Shown: positions 1 to 9,213, numbered from the stretch's first letter. The stretch is 64,000 bases of DNA from Photobacterium jeanii (GCF_001650345.1 NZ_LVHF01000012.1:806001-870000), one strand, 5' to 3'. Numbers and translations are program-made. Notes: generated by a model from the letters alone, not told the origin.

Positions 1-371
1 GTCAGGCTTTCCTTGCCGACAATAAGCAAAAAGAAGGCGTGAAAGAAACGGCATCGGGTCTGCAATATCAAGTCCTTCAAGAAGGTACAGGCACAGTACA
101 CCCGAAAGCTTCAGACAAAGTAACCGTGCACTACCACGGCACACTGATCAACGGCACAGTATTTGATAGCTCAGTTGAACGTGGCGAACCAATTCAGTTC
201 GGCCTTAACCAAGTCATTCCAGGCTGGACCGAAGGTGTTCAACTAATGGTTGAAGGCGAAAAAACACGCTTCTTCATCCCATCAAACTTGGCTTACGGTA
301 ACAGTGCAATTGGTGCTATCCCACCGGGCTCAGTACTTATCTTTGATGTTGAGTTACTCAAAATTAACTAA
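1..371 (+). CDS. fklB: FKBP-type peptidyl-prolyl cis/trans isomerase, 3' part
   Basis: C-terminal portion of an FKBP-type prolyl isomerase, which speeds cis/trans isomerisation of X-Pro bonds during folding. The frame is open from base 3 at the window edge (QAFLADNKQKEGVKETASGL), so the GTG at base 39 is internal and the true start lies upstream. The visible part holds the end of the helical dimerisation region and a complete FKBP fold with VHYHGTLINGTVFDSS, the conserved VIPGW of the active site, and the C-terminal VLIFDVELL strand. The order matches FklB better than plain FkbP, but FkpA or Mip-like relatives are possible because the N-terminus is missing. It faces ndh across a shared bidirectional terminator. 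Confidence 0.85.
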   Translation, partial: QAFLADNKQKEGVKETASGLQYQVLQEGTGTVHPKASDKVTVHYHGTLINGTVFDSSVERGEPIQFGLNQVIPGWTEGVQLMVEGEKTRFFIPSNLAYGNSAIGAIPPGSVLIFDVELLKIN

Positions 372-412
372 GCCTTCACTATTGCAAATAGGTTGAGCTA
401 AACCCCACACGT

Positions 413-439
413 AAAAAAACCGCCTGTTGGCGGTTTTTT
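413..439. terminator. Bidirectional Rho-independent terminator (fklB / ndh)
   Basis: A CCGCC/GGCGG stem with a TGTT loop is flanked by seven A residues on the left and six T residues on the right, so it can terminate the rightward isomerase gene and serve the leftward ndh transcript. Confidence 0.85.
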
Positions 440-584
440 ATTATTTAGAAGTGTATTGCTAACAAAGTAGAATCTAAACCAATGAGTGAGTGCTTATATG
501 TTGAGCTTGTATTGTCATCTCTCTCATTGAACACATCTACTTTACGGCCTGCTAGATAGTAGCTTAACAGGCACTTTCAACAAC

Positions 585-1874
585 TTAGTGCAGTTTTAGG
601 TTAGGACGTAATACACGGTTGATACGACCAACCAGCATCATCAAGCTAGTCTTAATCACGCCATGCAGCGCAATTTGGTGCATGCGGTATAGCGAAATGT
701 AAACTACACGTGCAATACGACCTTCTACCATCATCGACCCCTTAGTAAGGTTACCCATTAGGCTACCGACTGTTGAGAAACGACTTAGTGATACCAGTGA
801 GCCGTGATCGCTGTATACGTAAGGCTTTTGCTCACGATCAGTAATTTTCGCTACGATGTTAGAGAAACAACGGCTTGCCATTTGGTGTGCAGCCTGAGCG
901 CGTGGTGGTACGAAGCTACCATCTTCTTGTACACAAGACGCTAAATCACCAATCGCATAAATACTGTCATCACGGGTGGTTTGCAGTGTTGGTTTAACAA
1001 CCAGCTGATTAATACGGTTCGTTTCAAGGCCCGCGATTTCTTTCATGAAATCAGGCGCTTTGATACCCGCAGCCCAAACCATAATTTGTGCAGGAATATG
1101 CTCACCATCTTTGGTAGTTAAGCCAGTTTCATCGGCTTGCGTTACCATGGTTGCAGTACGTACATTTACACCAAGCTTAGTTAGCTCGCTGTGTGCTGCA
1201 GATGAAATACGAGGTGGTAGCGCAGGAAGAATACGCTCACCCGCTTCAACGAGGTTTACGTTTAGACGAGAGCTATCCAAATCACCAAACCCGTAGTTTT
1301 GAAGTTCTTTCACTGCGTTATGTAGTTCAGCTGAAAGCTCAACACCCGTTGCACCTGCACCAACAATGGCGATATCCACTGTTTTTTGCTCTTTATTCGC
1401 GTGCAGTTTCAAGAAATGATCATTCATTTCAGTACGGAAACGGTGCGCCTGCTCTGGGCTATCTAGGAAGATACAATGCTCACGTACACCTGGCGTGTTG
1501 AAGTCATTAGATGTTGAGCCGATTGCCATTACCAAAATATCGTACGCAAGCTCACGCTCAGGCATCAAAAGATCGCCTTGCTCGTTGTGCAATTCAGATA
1601 AAATGATAGTTTTCGCTTCGCGATTGATATCTTTTAGGCTACCCATTTGAAAATCAAAATGATGATTTTTTGCATGAGCACGGTAACTTAGGGCATCGAC
1701 ACCTGCATCCATCGAACCTGTCGCAACTTCGTGAAGCAATGGCTTCCACAAGTGGCTTGCTTTACGGTCAACTAATGTAACTTCTGCACGACCTTTACGA
1801 CCTAGGGTGCGACCTAGTTTTGTAGCAAGCTCAAGCCCACCGGCACCACCGCCAACAACGATAATACGTGTCAC
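585..1874 (-). CDS. ndh: NADH dehydrogenase, type II
   Basis: Single-subunit, non-proton-pumping NADH:quinone oxidoreductase (NDH-2), a peripheral flavoprotein on the inner face of the cytoplasmic membrane. The start used is GTG giving [15 protein letters not shown], preceded by AGAGGAAG at good spacing; a longer frame to base 1928 would add 18 residues not found in E. coli Ndh. Visible are the FAD-binding GGGAGG near residue 8, the NADH-binding [13 protein letters not shown], the AIGD motif near residue 300, and a C-terminal segment ([12 protein letters not shown]) that anchors NDH-2 to the membrane. Length 429 aa against 434 in E. coli. It lies next to ycfP as in E. coli but is transcribed separately. 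Confidence 0.96.
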   Translation of the reverse strand: MTRIIVVGGGAGGLELATKLGRTLGRKGRAEVTLVDRKASHLWKPLLHEVATGSMDAGVDALSYRAHAKNHHFDFQMGSLKDINREAKTIILSELHNEQGDLLMPERELAYDILVMAIGSTSNDFNTPGVREHCIFLDSPEQAHRFRTEMNDHFLKLHANKEQKTVDIAIVGAGATGVELSAELHNAVKELQNYGFGDLDSSRLNVNLVEAGERILPALPPRISSAAHSELTKLGVNVRTATMVTQADETGLTTKDGEHIPAQIMVWAAGIKAPDFMKEIAGLETNRINQLVVKPTLQTTRDDSIYAIGDLASCVQEDGSFVPPRAQAAHQMASRCFSNIVAKITDREQKPYVYSDHGSLVSLSRFSTVGSLMGNLTKGSMMVEGRIARVVYISLYRMHQIALHGVIKTSLMMLVGRINRVLRPNLKLH

Positions 1875-2048
1875 GATTTCTTCCTCTTTAATATACGAAT
1901 TCTTGTCTTGAATAGTCTGACTCAACATAGGCTGACAACCATTGAGTCAAACTTGCCATGAAGCTGAAAGCTCCATTAGGCAAAATAGATAGATGGACTA
2001 ACACAGAGGGTCTTGCCCTAGTTTTAGCCCATCTCGGATGTAGGAAGG

Positions 2049-2591
2049 TTAGAGTGTTTCTTTAAACGCTTTTATAGTTTTTAGATGCTGTGAGATCTTT
2101 TTAAATTTATGAGTTTGTGTCTCATCCCAGATGACTTTGTAGTAATCAGCCAGTGCATCACTTGTGTGATGATTATCTAATACTTCGTCCTCAGTTGAAA
2201 GTATGCACAGACAATTACCCGCATTTTTTTCTCTAAAATCTGTAACACATTTTGTCGCTATGTCTAAATACTCTTCAGGTCGGTCAATTCTTCCTTCCAT
2301 GTTATTTTCAGGGTGCAAATTTGGGTTAAAAACAACCTGTTTAATTCCACATAAAAATCCAACACGTTCTGACCAGTAACCGCCCAAACCGACACCACAA
2401 ATTAATGGTGCTTCATCGGCGGACTCTTCCACCAGCTTATGCACTTCTTTTAGTAAATGCTGCATATCATGCTTTGGGTGAAGGGTACTGTAATTAACAA
2501 ACCGAACGTCGGGATCGATAAATTGTAACTGTAATACCTTTTCGTGGTTACCTGGGCTTGTAGAGTCAAAGCCATGCAGATAAATGATCAT
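2049..2591 (-). CDS. ycfP: YcfP-family alpha/beta-fold protein (UPF0227)
   Basis: A 180-aa protein of the YcfP/YqiA-like family, predicted alpha/beta hydrolase fold with no proven substrate. It begins [14 protein letters not shown], the oxyanion strand and loop of the fold, and carries CGVGLGGYW where a nucleophile elbow would lie. The Gly-Leu-Gly there lacks the usual Ser, as I recall for YcfP proteins, so catalysis is doubtful. A good Shine-Dalgarno sequence (AGGGAGAAC) precedes the ATG. The gene is leftward and sits beside ndh as in E. coli. Confidence 0.9.
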   Translation of the reverse strand: MIIYLHGFDSTSPGNHEKVLQLQFIDPDVRFVNYSTLHPKHDMQHLLKEVHKLVEESADEAPLICGVGLGGYWSERVGFLCGIKQVVFNPNLHPENNMEGRIDRPEEYLDIATKCVTDFREKNAGNCLCILSTEDEVLDNHHTSDALADYYKVIWDETQTHKFKKISQHLKTIKAFKETL

Positions 2592-2705
2592 CCTGTTCTC
2601 CCTCGGTTTTGTTATGTTGCAATTTCAATCTAACACGTTTTATAGGGTTTAAAAGTCAATTGTCAGAAATAGTATGCAAAAGCGAGGAATAACCCACAAT
2701 TATCC

Positions 2706-3557
2706 CTACTGATAAATCAAGGCTGCGATATCTTTCCGTAAGTCAGTTAATAATGCCTGCATATGCTGGCGCTGGTCATCACTCAAGCTGTGGTTTAGTC
2801 GTCGCATTACATCAAAACGACGATTTAAGTAAAACTCAAGCTCCTGCTCCGCTGTTGGATTTTCAAATGCTAGCAAGTCATGGACGGTCCGCTTTAGCTC
2901 TTGCTGAAAAGCAGCAGACTGAGGTTGAGCCATCAATGCCTTCCAGTCAGTGAGAAAGTTTTCACGAATAGAAAAGAAGGTGGGCTCCATTTCAACTTGG
3001 TATCCGGCAAGCTCAGTTAGCAAAGTACGTTGTTTGTTGGTTAATGAACCTAACCAGTCTTTGGCTGTTTTTTGTAATGCTTGGCTACGCTTAGTGATTT
3101 TCTGTTTAGTTGTTAGCACTGCCCGCTCTTGGCGAATTTTCTCAATATCATCAGCAATTTTCTGATTGAACTGCTGACGCTGAGTTTGATCAAGCGAACG
3201 TAACATGCGGGAAAAGGTAGGAACAAAAATGGTGGCAGACTCTTGCCCAATAGCAGTGAATTTAAAGTGATAGCCTCGAATTTGATTGAAGCTGAGCGGT
3301 TGTTTTAAATCTTGCTGTAATTCAGAGATCAAGCGATGGATCTTCGGCAACTCTTTTTCCCTGTGTTCCGCTAGCGCCAAATCTAAATCAGATTCAAAAG
3401 ATTTTTCCTGACTTGAGTTTAAGCTCACATAGTCAGACACATAGTAAGGAATCCAAAAATCGAGAGTGTTATAGCCTAGCCGCAAAACACAGCCAGTGAG
3501 CAGCAATACTGCAGCAACGATGATTAACCTAAATGGCGAAAACAGTTGAGTTTTCAA
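2706..3557 (-). CDS. DUF6279-family lipoprotein
   Basis: Predicted lipoprotein of 283 aa. The N-terminus has a basic start, a hydrophobic stretch and the lipobox LLTGC, so the mature protein should begin at Cys23. The rest is helical and rich in Gln, Glu and Arg, with the opening LRLGYNTLDFWIPYY followed by long amphipathic helices (HREKELPKIHRLISELQQ). I recognise the pattern as the DUF6279 family; function is unknown to me. The start is TTG, supported by an AAGGAGAGG Shine-Dalgarno sequence about nine bases upstream. It is leftward between a thiK-like gene and ycfP, with no obvious terminator after it. Confidence 0.8.
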   Translation of the reverse strand: MKTQLFSPFRLIIVAAVLLLTGCVLRLGYNTLDFWIPYYVSDYVSLNSSQEKSFESDLDLALAEHREKELPKIHRLISELQQDLKQPLSFNQIRGYHFKFTAIGQESATIFVPTFSRMLRSLDQTQRQQFNQKIADDIEKIRQERAVLTTKQKITKRSQALQKTAKDWLGSLTNKQRTLLTELAGYQVEMEPTFFSIRENFLTDWKALMAQPQSAAFQQELKRTVHDLLAFENPTAEQELEFYLNRRFDVMRRLNHSLSDDQRQHMQALLTDLRKDIAALIYQ

Positions 3558-3758
3558 CGCGACACCTCTCCTTCCTTGAGTTGAGCTACAGCATAAAAGC
3601 GATAAGCCTATGTTCGAGGATCACAGGAAATCCCCAGAGCTATTTACTCCAATTGAACAAAGACTTATCTGCTATTAACTTACGTTAACGAGCACACTTA
3701 CGATCAATATAGACCGTTTATTTAGAGAACTATTCCTTAATTCCCTTTTTCTTATCCA

Positions 3759-4601
3759 TCACACTGCGGTGAGTTTAGACAATAGCGCTAAACCAGATTG
3801 GCGATAAGATTCATCCTGCCATGCACTTGCGCCTGCAAAGTACCAGAGCATGGCAAGGTAATCACACCAAGGAAGCCAAGCCTTTACGGCTGCTAACCAC
3901 AACTGAGTATCCGCTTGTTTTGCGTCACAATAGGCTTCAACTGCAATTTGAAGATCATAGCCATTAGCATGAATCGTCATCGCCACATCCAACGCAGGAT
4001 CAGCCGCCGCAGCGTATTCCCAATCTAACACCCCAATACAGCCATCAGATTGACGGATTAAATTGTATGTACCCAAATCAAGATGACAGCAAGCCAATGG
4101 AAAGTGAATGGGTAATGGCTGACGCTGAAATCGTGCAAACACAGCTTGCAACGCTGGCGACTTATCTTGCAAAGCTATCGCCTGCCAATACTGCTCTGCT
4201 TTCAGGTGGACATCAAGCTGATGGTTCGGCGTTGGCTGGGTATGAATTTCTGCTTGAAGTGCCATTAAGTGGTGTAACGAAAACTGCTCATCAAGCACCT
4301 CACCGTCTAACCATTCGACTAATAAGCCTTCCTTACCCTGCCATAACACCTTTGGCGCACGAAACTGACGACTTTCCTTTTCCTGCACAGTATCAAGCAC
4401 TTGCAAAACTTGCTGCTCGTTATCACGAGAAACCGCAAACGCCGACGATGCTTTAGATACAGGCCGCCACACAGCCTTACCGTTCGCTAAGGTCAGCAAC
4501 AAACAACGATTACTCAAACCGCCAGTAAGTGATTCAAGGTGCAACACCTCTTGCCCTAAGAGTTGGCTTAATCGATCTTTTTCCACATCGTGTTCGTGCA
4601 T
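3759..4601 (-). CDS. Thiamine kinase-like APH-family phosphotransferase
   Basis: A 280-aa kinase of the aminoglycoside/choline phosphotransferase fold. The Brenner box CCHLDLGTYN (catalytic Asp and metal-binding Asn) and the downstream DWEYAAAADPALDVA are both present. In the E. coli hinT-ycfL-lpoB-thiK-nagZ-ycfP-ndh cluster this place belongs to thiK (ycfN), which phosphorylates thiamine in salvage. Position and length (274 aa in E. coli) fit ThiK, but overall conservation looks loose, so the substrate is an inference. It is separated from lpoB by an inserted three-gene cassette, unlike E. coli. Confidence 0.75.
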   Translation of the reverse strand: MHEHDVEKDRLSQLLGQEVLHLESLTGGLSNRCLLLTLANGKAVWRPVSKASSAFAVSRDNEQQVLQVLDTVQEKESRQFRAPKVLWQGKEGLLVEWLDGEVLDEQFSLHHLMALQAEIHTQPTPNHQLDVHLKAEQYWQAIALQDKSPALQAVFARFQRQPLPIHFPLACCHLDLGTYNLIRQSDGCIGVLDWEYAAAADPALDVAMTIHANGYDLQIAVEAYCDAKQADTQLWLAAVKAWLPWCDYLAMLWYFAGASAWQDESYRQSGLALLSKLTAV

Positions 4602-4699
4602 CTTGATTCCAGCGTTATTGATACCACTTTTGGCAGCATATGCTCTTGTTTAGATTTAGGTTTAGGCTTATTAATAAACCCATTCAAGTGCGTATTAGC

Positions 4700-5551
4700 C
4701 TAAGATGCTTCTTTCAATAAATCAAAACCTTGGCGAAGCTGCTCGCTTTTTAGAATACGACCATGCCCTAGCCCTTCAGTTGCAATTAGCGTGACGTGTG
4801 GCATTTCGCTTGCCTGCTCTGATGTCGCAAACGATGCGAAGCGATCACCTCTATCGTGCACAATCACTGTTTTTGCATGACCGGAAGTTAAGCGTTTAAG
4901 TGGGTCAATGCTATCGAGGGAATACTGGTAGCTATCTGCTATTTCATCAATCACTTCTTGGAAAAGCTTCATCGAAAAGCCAGAGCTTTCAACAGTCGTT
5001 ACTAAGTTATCAACATAATCTAATACTGGGGCAACCAATAATACGGGCTTATTCTGCAAACATGGATTACGGCTCTCAAGAACCATAGCACCTCCCATAC
5101 TGTGCGCAATGACACCTTCAATTGCAGGTTCTTTTTCTAGTACCTGATCAAGTGCGCTTACAAAAGCAGGAAGATGACCAAAGCGACCTTCACTCTCACC
5201 GTGAGCAGGGTTATCAAACGCAAGTGCCGTATATCCAGCATTAGCAATATGCTCCATTAACGGGAAAAACTGACTAGAGGAGCCAGACCAGCCATGGCCT
5301 AACACCCAAGTAGGGCCACTACCCAAACGGTAAGTCATGATTTGCCCTTCAGACGTTAGTACAGGCTCGCGTTTTAAGCCTGCCGGCTCTTCCACTTGAC
5401 GTTTAGGACGCACTGGCGTCAACAGCAGCTTCTTCGCAAAAGCTTTCGCATGGTTCGGTGCAAGCTTATGGTGAATACGCGAAGCGACATTAATGAGCTT
5501 ACGGCGAACATTCACACCACCCTGTTTTTTGAAATAGATTTTACTACTCAT
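4700..5551 (-). CDS. Alpha/beta hydrolase
   Basis: A 283-aa serine hydrolase of the alpha/beta fold. The oxyanion loop reads LGHGWSGSSSQF, the nucleophile elbow IAHSMGGAM, and GLGHGRIL near the C-terminus supplies the likely catalytic His; HDRGDRF probably gives the Asp. No signal peptide is evident, although the first 60 residues are basic and amphipathic. Shine-Dalgarno AGAGGG precedes the ATG. A palindrome about 30-50 bp upstream matches one before the neighbouring regulator operon, so this gene is probably a target of the adjacent TetR protein. The substrate cannot be read from the sequence. Confidence 0.82.
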   Translation of the reverse strand: MSSKIYFKKQGGVNVRRKLINVASRIHHKLAPNHAKAFAKKLLLTPVRPKRQVEEPAGLKREPVLTSEGQIMTYRLGSGPTWVLGHGWSGSSSQFFPLMEHIANAGYTALAFDNPAHGESEGRFGHLPAFVSALDQVLEKEPAIEGVIAHSMGGAMVLESRNPCLQNKPVLLVAPVLDYVDNLVTTVESSGFSMKLFQEVIDEIADSYQYSLDSIDPLKRLTSGHAKTVIVHDRGDRFASFATSEQASEMPHVTLIATEGLGHGRILKSEQLRQGFDLLKEAS

Positions 5552-5581
5552 GTTTCCCTCTTTTAGCTGCCTGACGTTACC

Positions 5582-5602
5582 AAAAAGAACGACCGTGCTT
5601 TT
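5582..5602. promoter_or_regulatory. Candidate TetR operator upstream of the hydrolase
   Basis: An imperfect palindrome, AAAAGAACGACCGTGCTTTT, lies about 30 bp before the hydrolase start. It shares the core ACGAyCGT flanked by AAAG/CTTT with a second site 1.06 kb away, upstream of the operon that contains the tetR-type gene. Confidence 0.55.
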
Positions 5603-5694
5603 TTATTGTAAATGTTGTTATTCGAAATCAAGACAGCAAGCCCGTCTTGGCTATGTTTACATTCTTGCTATGAAGCTATAACCACCGACGTTTG

Positions 5695-6285
5695 TTAGCA
5701 ACGCCAGTCGGTAAACACTTCTTCAACGCCTTGCCAAAAGCGTTGATGATCATCGGTTTCTAACGATAACGATAAAAACAAATGACTACTCAAATAGATA
5801 CCGTACAAACGGTAAACCCCTTGCCAGGTATCTATGTCTTGGCGAAATTCACCTGATGCTTTGGCTTTGTCGATTTGTTTCGCCAGATATTCTAACCAGC
5901 GTTTGGTCAGTGCTTGCAGTTCATTTTGCAGAAGATCAGCGTTATCGGCTTTATCTTTCCACGCATCAATGAACATACAACTACCTTGAAACGAACGATT
6001 CCAAGCCAACCAATGCTGAAACAGAACCCGCAATTTTTTCTCAATATTATCGGGTTCAGCGATGCGAGCGGGTTGAATGACACGCTCAACAAACTGCGCC
6101 CCTGCAAACTCAACCACCGCGACTTGCAGGTTTTCTTTTGATTTAAAATGAGCAAACAAACCACTTTTCGACATGCCTGCCACACTGGCTAGTGTGCCAA
6201 TAGTCAAACTGTCGAGCCCTGAATTACTGGCAACATCAAACGCTGTCGCCAAAATATGTTCACGGGTTGCCTTTTTTTTGCTCAT
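5695..6285 (-). CDS. TetR/AcrR-family transcriptional regulator
   Basis: A 196-aa one-component repressor. The N-terminal helix-turn-helix region covers about residues 7-52 (TREHILATAFDVASNSG, then TLASVAGMSKSGLFAHF), the classic TetR pattern, followed by a helical ligand-binding domain. It follows the small unknown gene by 29 bp on the same strand, so the two probably share a promoter, and it is followed by the hydrolase gene. Matching palindromes before the pair and before the hydrolase suggest autoregulation plus control of the hydrolase. The inducer is unknown. Confidence 0.9.
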   Translation of the reverse strand: MSKKKATREHILATAFDVASNSGLDSLTIGTLASVAGMSKSGLFAHFKSKENLQVAVVEFAGAQFVERVIQPARIAEPDNIEKKLRVLFQHWLAWNRSFQGSCMFIDAWKDKADNADLLQNELQALTKRWLEYLAKQIDKAKASGEFRQDIDTWQGVYRLYGIYLSSHLFLSLSLETDDHQRFWQGVEEVFTDWRC

Positions 6286-6315
6286 TTCAAATCACTTCTT
6301 AACAGATGCTGCTAA

Positions 6316-6615
6316 TTAAGACCAAGACTGATTCAGCTTGGCATATCTCACCACTTGATAAACAGCAATATTCTCTGCCGCTAAAACACGAATAACCTCT
6401 GGAACCATCTGAATTGGCATCGGCACCTCATACCCATGATCGAGAGGTGTAATGGTATCGACCCTAGTTTCACCGACAAATGAAGCAAGAACAGCTAAGA
6501 CTTTGTCATCATGATCTCTCACTTCAAAATAGACTTTGTAAACATCCGTGGTGTAATCCACAGGTGTCGCTATTTCTAATGTTTCGTATGGGGGATCTGC
6601 AACATCGCTGCGCAT
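6316..6615 (-). CDS. Hypothetical 99-aa protein
   Basis: I do not recognise this protein. It is soluble, acidic and without signal peptide or membrane segment. Beta-rich stretches (TDVYKVYFEVRDHDDKVLAVLASFVG) precede a helical end (PEVIRVLAAENIAVYQVVRYAKL), suggesting a small alpha/beta domain. The Shine-Dalgarno sequence is good (AGAAGGAG six bases before the ATG), and it is the first gene of a two-gene unit with the tetR-type regulator. A palindromic operator candidate lies just upstream, so expression is probably controlled by that regulator. Confidence 0.7.
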   Translation of the reverse strand: MRSDVADPPYETLEIATPVDYTTDVYKVYFEVRDHDDKVLAVLASFVGETRVDTITPLDHGYEVPMPIQMVPEVIRVLAAENIAVYQVVRYAKLNQSWS

Positions 6616-6641
6616 TGCTTGCTCCTTCTGGCTGATTTTCC

Positions 6642-6666
6642 ATTTTTAGCACGATCGTACTTTTTT
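6642..6666. promoter_or_regulatory. Candidate TetR operator upstream of the 99-aa gene and tetR
   Basis: A near-perfect palindrome with core AGCACGATCGTACT, flanked by TTTTT on one side and TTTTTT on the other, lies 27-51 bp before the start of the 99-aa gene. Only one symmetric position pair in the 14-bp core is broken. It matches the palindrome before the hydrolase gene. Confidence 0.6.
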
Positions 6667-6668
6667 AG

Positions 6669-6709
6669 CAAAAAAAGAAAGGCGTACTGGGTTATCCCCA
6701 AGTACGCCC
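6669..6709 (-). terminator. Rho-independent terminator of the hinT-lpoB unit
   Basis: Read leftward, a GGCGTACTTGGG...CCCAGTACGCC stem is followed by TTTCTTTTTTT. It stands 12 bp after the lpoB stop codon and abuts the operator of the next unit. Confidence 0.88.
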
Positions 6710-6721
6710 TTGCAAGTTAGC

Positions 6722-7318
6722 TTATAGACCGAAGAGTGTCTTAGCTTCTTGCTTACGAATTTCTGTTTCGTCTGCCCACTCAATTAGACCTGTTTTCAGA
6801 TCCATCAAACGCATTGTCATTTTGTAGTAAACGTCTTTGTCGCTACCCGCAGATTTCACGATGCTAGATAGGTTACCGTAAAGCATGTACTGAGCACCCA
6901 CCATTTGGCCAAATTGAATCGCTGTGCTTTGGTTCACTAGCTCATCATTGTTTTGGAAGTTAAGTTGCTTACGTACAGCTTCAACACGCGTCATATCAAC
7001 AAAGCGGAACTTACCTGAGTTAAGCAAACGAGTTGAAATTGAATCCGTTACAGATTCAGTATCAATGTGCTCGCTTGTCTTATTCTTAATGCTATCAACC
7101 ACAATGATCGGACGCTTACCATTCGCGGTAATGTAAGCCACTGAACCTGACGCTAGCATACTGTCTGTCATTTCTACCGCAATCTTCTGTAGATCAGTAG
7201 AACCAAACTCAACCGTTGTTGTTTCTGCTTCTTGTGCGTCACCGTAGCTAACTTTCTGAGCACAGCCGCCCAGTAACACAGCTAAACTCAATACAGCAAT
7301 TAGACCTTTTTTCATCAT
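6722..7318 (-). CDS. lpoB: Penicillin-binding protein activator LpoB
   Basis: Outer-membrane lipoprotein that reaches through the peptidoglycan to stimulate the bifunctional synthase PBP1b. The signal peptide ends in the lipobox LLGGC (Cys19 from the first Met). A short linker leads to the globular LpoB domain: RPIIVVDSIKNKTSEHIDT, SISTRLLNSGKFRFVD, VGAQYMLYGNLSSI and the C-terminal LIEWADETEIRKQ. Length is 198 aa, with a shorter disordered linker than in E. coli LpoB (213 aa). Two ATG codons stand in tandem and either could start. It is the last gene of a hinT-COG3014-ycfL-lpoB unit. Confidence 0.93.
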   Translation of the reverse strand: MMKKGLIAVLSLAVLLGGCAQKVSYGDAQEAETTTVEFGSTDLQKIAVEMTDSMLASGSVAYITANGKRPIIVVDSIKNKTSEHIDTESVTDSISTRLLNSGKFRFVDMTRVEAVRKQLNFQNNDELVNQSTAIQFGQMVGAQYMLYGNLSSIVKSAGSDKDVYYKMTMRLMDLKTGLIEWADETEIRKQEAKTLFGL

Positions 7319-7340
7319 CTTACCTTTAAAAAATAATCAA

Positions 7341-7727
7341 TTAATAATTAGCTCGGCGAATATAAATTCGGTACTGCTTAGCGTTAGCATTGGTTGCTAC
7401 CGCTTGAAGTGTCATCGAGTCTTTGCCATGAATAACAAACTGGCGCCATGGGGCATCACTGCCTTCAAGCTCCAAGCCTTGCACGTCATACCAATACACT
7501 CGATATTGTAATTTCAGATCTTTTTCCGATGTACTTGTCACTGGTACAGCCGCTTTCATCAGACCATTTACATTGGTGATCATCGCTTTTTCAATCGTTA
7601 GCTTACTTGCCAGCGACGAGTTACCAATCACCACATTCTGATTACTGCTCTCAATACTGATCCCCGATGTGCGTGGCGCACACGCCGACAGCATCAGAGC
7701 AAAAAACAATACAGATAAAATTCTCAT
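7341..7727 (-). CDS. ycfL: YcfL-family lipoprotein (DUF1425)
   Basis: Small predicted lipoprotein of 128 aa with lipobox LSAC followed by a beta-rich domain (LQYRVYWYDVQGLELEG, PWRQFVIHG) typical of YcfL. The chosen ATG overlaps the stop codon of the upstream gene by one base (TAATG) and has TAGGAG seven to eight bases before it; a longer frame would add nine residues inside the preceding gene. The family is known to sit beside lpoB and is presumed to act at the cell envelope; its exact role is not established to my knowledge. Confidence 0.88.
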   Translation of the reverse strand: MRILSVLFFALMLSACAPRTSGISIESSNQNVVIGNSSLASKLTIEKAMITNVNGLMKAAVPVTSTSEKDLKLQYRVYWYDVQGLELEGSDAPWRQFVIHGKDSMTLQAVATNANAKQYRIYIRRANY

Positions 7728-9130
7728 TAATTGGCTCCTAATAATACTGACCACCAGCTGACTTGATTACCTTGGCGTGACACCCAAACCATGGTTGTGC
7801 GTCCTGCTTTCACTTCAACATCCAACTGTTGCCCATTCCAAGTTAAAGTTTGTGTTCCTGCTTTTACGTCGTTTTGATAAATATCAATCGCTGCTGGCAA
7901 CGTCTGCCAACTACGAGTATCGGGTTGCTCGGTCAACGTATTAAAAATATTCGCCAATACATTACCTACATCGTCCCCCCCCTCAGCGGCGGCGCGACGA
8001 ACTTCATTCTTAGCCACAACACGTAATGCTTGGCGAGTAATAATCGCAGGTAATGCTTCAGACAAACTCTGCTGCGCCATGCTATTAACATTAGCAACTT
8101 GTTGCCCTTGCAATGAGGTGTTGCCTAATTTCAATGGCGTAAGTGTCGGGGTAGTCACATTGCCATAATACGGCAACGCCAGATTATAAATTACCCCCTG
8201 ACCACGATTGTCTCGCCAATACAGTGGTAAGCGCCAATCGGATTTCGCCGCCACCACGCCTTGCTCATCAAAGATGATGACTCGACCTTCATCCTTCGCT
8301 GGACGCTGGTATTTACCATACCTTGCTTGCAAGGTTTGTAAGTCATCAATCATTTGTAGGCGCGTTGCTAAACGCAGTACGGTTTGCGCGACGTAAATAT
8401 TGTCTGGGGCAACCGCTAAGGCGCGCTTGTAATCGATGTATGCGTTATTTAAATCGCCATCGGCTTCGTACAACACACCCGATAAAAAGAATAAGTAACC
8501 ATTTTGCACCGCACCTAGCTTATTTCCTGCATCTGGGTAACGGGCTAACACAGCACCAATATTATTGTTCATGCCTTTTTGGCGCACTGCCTGCTCTGCT
8601 TTTTCAAGCTCAGCTTCACGAATTTTTTTCGCCGCTTCTTGCACCATATTGGCACGACGCACTTCCACCAAAGCACTTTCCAACTTACGCTGCTGGATAT
8701 AATTCAGTGCCAAGTACAAGTGAAGAAAACCTAACTCGTAATCAGCAGGCTGATAGGTGATCATATTGTCGTTGGTTAGAACCGCACCAACTTGATTAAA
8801 GCCTTCAGATATCTGGATCACGGCTTTACTTTGTTGCTCCTTCACGGCGACATCTGCGCCCTGAAAAGCTGAAAAACTACTTGGGTATTGCTTGGCAAGA
8901 AAACGGGTTCGTCCTTGCTCCATCCCATCTAAAATCTCACCGGCAGGCGCTGTTGGCAGCGCATCAATCGCGGCTTGGTACTGACCTTGTTCCAGCGCGG
9001 AATGCGACGAACTCATCGCAATACTGTAGTGACTAAACAATCCTTGAGCCGATAAATTGGCACAGGCTGTTAAGGTCAACACAGTGAAAAATACCGCAGC
9101 CTTTTTCAGCATTAATTTATTAACTTTCAA
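7727..9130 (-). CDS. COG3014-family lipoprotein
   Basis: A 467-aa predicted lipoprotein (lipobox LTAC at Cys23) with a TPR-like helical N-terminal half: ALEQGQYQAAIDALP, FLHLYLALNYIQQRKLESAL, and DLNNAYIDYKRALAVAPDN. The C-terminal part (PLYWRDNRGQGVIYNLALPY, then TRQALRVVAKNEVRRAAAE) fits the uncharacterised COG3014 family found next to ycfL and lpoB in Vibrionaceae and Shewanella. The longest frame starts at a TTG close behind a GGGGCAAGG; the ATG six codons further in is an alternative. Its place in the lpoB operon suggests a role in cell-wall assembly, which is inference. Confidence 0.82.
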   Translation of the reverse strand: MKVNKLMLKKAAVFFTVLTLTACANLSAQGLFSHYSIAMSSSHSALEQGQYQAAIDALPTAPAGEILDGMEQGRTRFLAKQYPSSFSAFQGADVAVKEQQSKAVIQISEGFNQVGAVLTNDNMITYQPADYELGFLHLYLALNYIQQRKLESALVEVRRANMVQEAAKKIREAELEKAEQAVRQKGMNNNIGAVLARYPDAGNKLGAVQNGYLFFLSGVLYEADGDLNNAYIDYKRALAVAPDNIYVAQTVLRLATRLQMIDDLQTLQARYGKYQRPAKDEGRVIIFDEQGVVAAKSDWRLPLYWRDNRGQGVIYNLALPYYGNVTTPTLTPLKLGNTSLQGQQVANVNSMAQQSLSEALPAIITRQALRVVAKNEVRRAAAEGGDDVGNVLANIFNTLTEQPDTRSWQTLPAAIDIYQNDVKAGTQTLTWNGQQLDVEVKAGRTTMVWVSRQGNQVSWWSVLLGAN

Positions 9131-9213
9131 CCTTGCCCCAACCTAATTTGTTGGCTATTCACCCTAAATAAAAATGGTTTGCCAACCTACATCAGCAAAC
9201 CATCAAACATGCC

